Positions 63,855 to 64,000 of a stretch of 64,000 bases of DNA are shown here, piece after piece. The translations under genes were made by a program, and so were the position numbers. The stretch spans positions 4,793,364 to 4,857,363 of the forward strand of contig CM038705.1 of assembly GCA_021613375.1 (NCBI GenBank). Reading direction: 5' to 3'. The DNA comes from Megaleporinus macrocephalus (lineage: Eukaryota > Chordata > Actinopteri > Characiformes > Anostomidae). The notes beneath the pieces are model-generated. The model searched no databases, was not told the origin of the DNA, and saw only the letters and a program-made list of their open reading frames with translations. Numbering within the stretch: position 1 is the first letter of the stretch; each line of letters opens with the position of its first letter.

Positions 63855-64000
63855 GGGTTCAGGATTCATACTGGATCAAAATCAATCCACAGTTATTACT
63901 GTCAGACTGTAAACACTACACACACTGCAGATTCATACTGGATTACAATCAATCCACAGTGATTACTGTCAGACTGTAAACACTACAGATTCATACTGGA
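63855..64000 (+). repeat. Start of an intron 39 tandem repeat, cut by the window
   Basis: GATTCATACTGGATCAAAAT, CAATCCACAGTTATTACTGT and CAGACTGTAAACACTACA recur with a 60-80-bp period; two copies plus the start of a third are visible. Confidence 0.85.

Overview
This window is from a ray-finned (teleost) fish genome. It holds one large, well-supported gene: complement component C4 (c4) on the + strand. The organism call rests on canonical GT-AG introns, a C4-type thioester protein, many short DNA transposons with terminal inverted repeats, Tc1-like and LINE fragments typical of fish, and very heavy tandem-repeat content. I cannot name the species.

Layout. 1-9440 is the 5' flank. It has a CpG-rich block (60-600), a 54-bp minisatellite (690-2260), old transposon copies, a 21-mer-like array (3480-5340), and a Thr/Pro/Asp-rich 54-bp coding-type repeat (7235-8467). 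The last is followed by degenerate repeats and two AATAAA signals, and could be the last exon of an unidentified upstream gene. 9440-9681 is the likely c4 promoter and 5' UTR, with a C/EBP-like site directly abutting an NF-kB-like site. From 9682 to 63767 I placed 39 consecutive coding exons. Their reading phases agree at every junction and there is no internal stop. They give 4855 coding nt, about 1618 residues. The window ends before the last part of the C-terminal C345C/NTR domain; about two exons should lie beyond 64000.

The protein has, in order: signal peptide (1-20); beta chain of MG domains; a beta/alpha processing site (RRQTR, 650-654); a six-cysteine C4a anaphylatoxin domain; the activation Arg735; MG6-MG7; CUB; a thioester domain with GCAEQ (Cys990-Gln993) and catalytic His1114 (C4B-like H isotype); an RRRR alpha/gamma site (1420-1423); MG8; and the start of C345C. 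It would work in the classical and lectin pathways: cleavage by C1s/MASP-2 releases C4a and exposes the thioester of C4b, which couples to the target and binds C2.

The coding exons make up only about 9% of the 54-kb span. Most long introns contain their own minisatellite with units of 19-61 bp, and several families recur in two or more introns, sometimes inverted. Non-autonomous DNA transposons, two LINE fragments and a decayed Tc1-like transposase make up much of the rest. The most noteworthy points are the GCAEQ thioester, the reduced beta/alpha processing site, inverted intronic arrays able to pair in the pre-mRNA (introns 26/28 and 12/33), a 24-bp satellite apparently born from a transposon terminus, and the Thr-rich array upstream of c4. 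I found no prokaryotic-type defence or CRISPR system.
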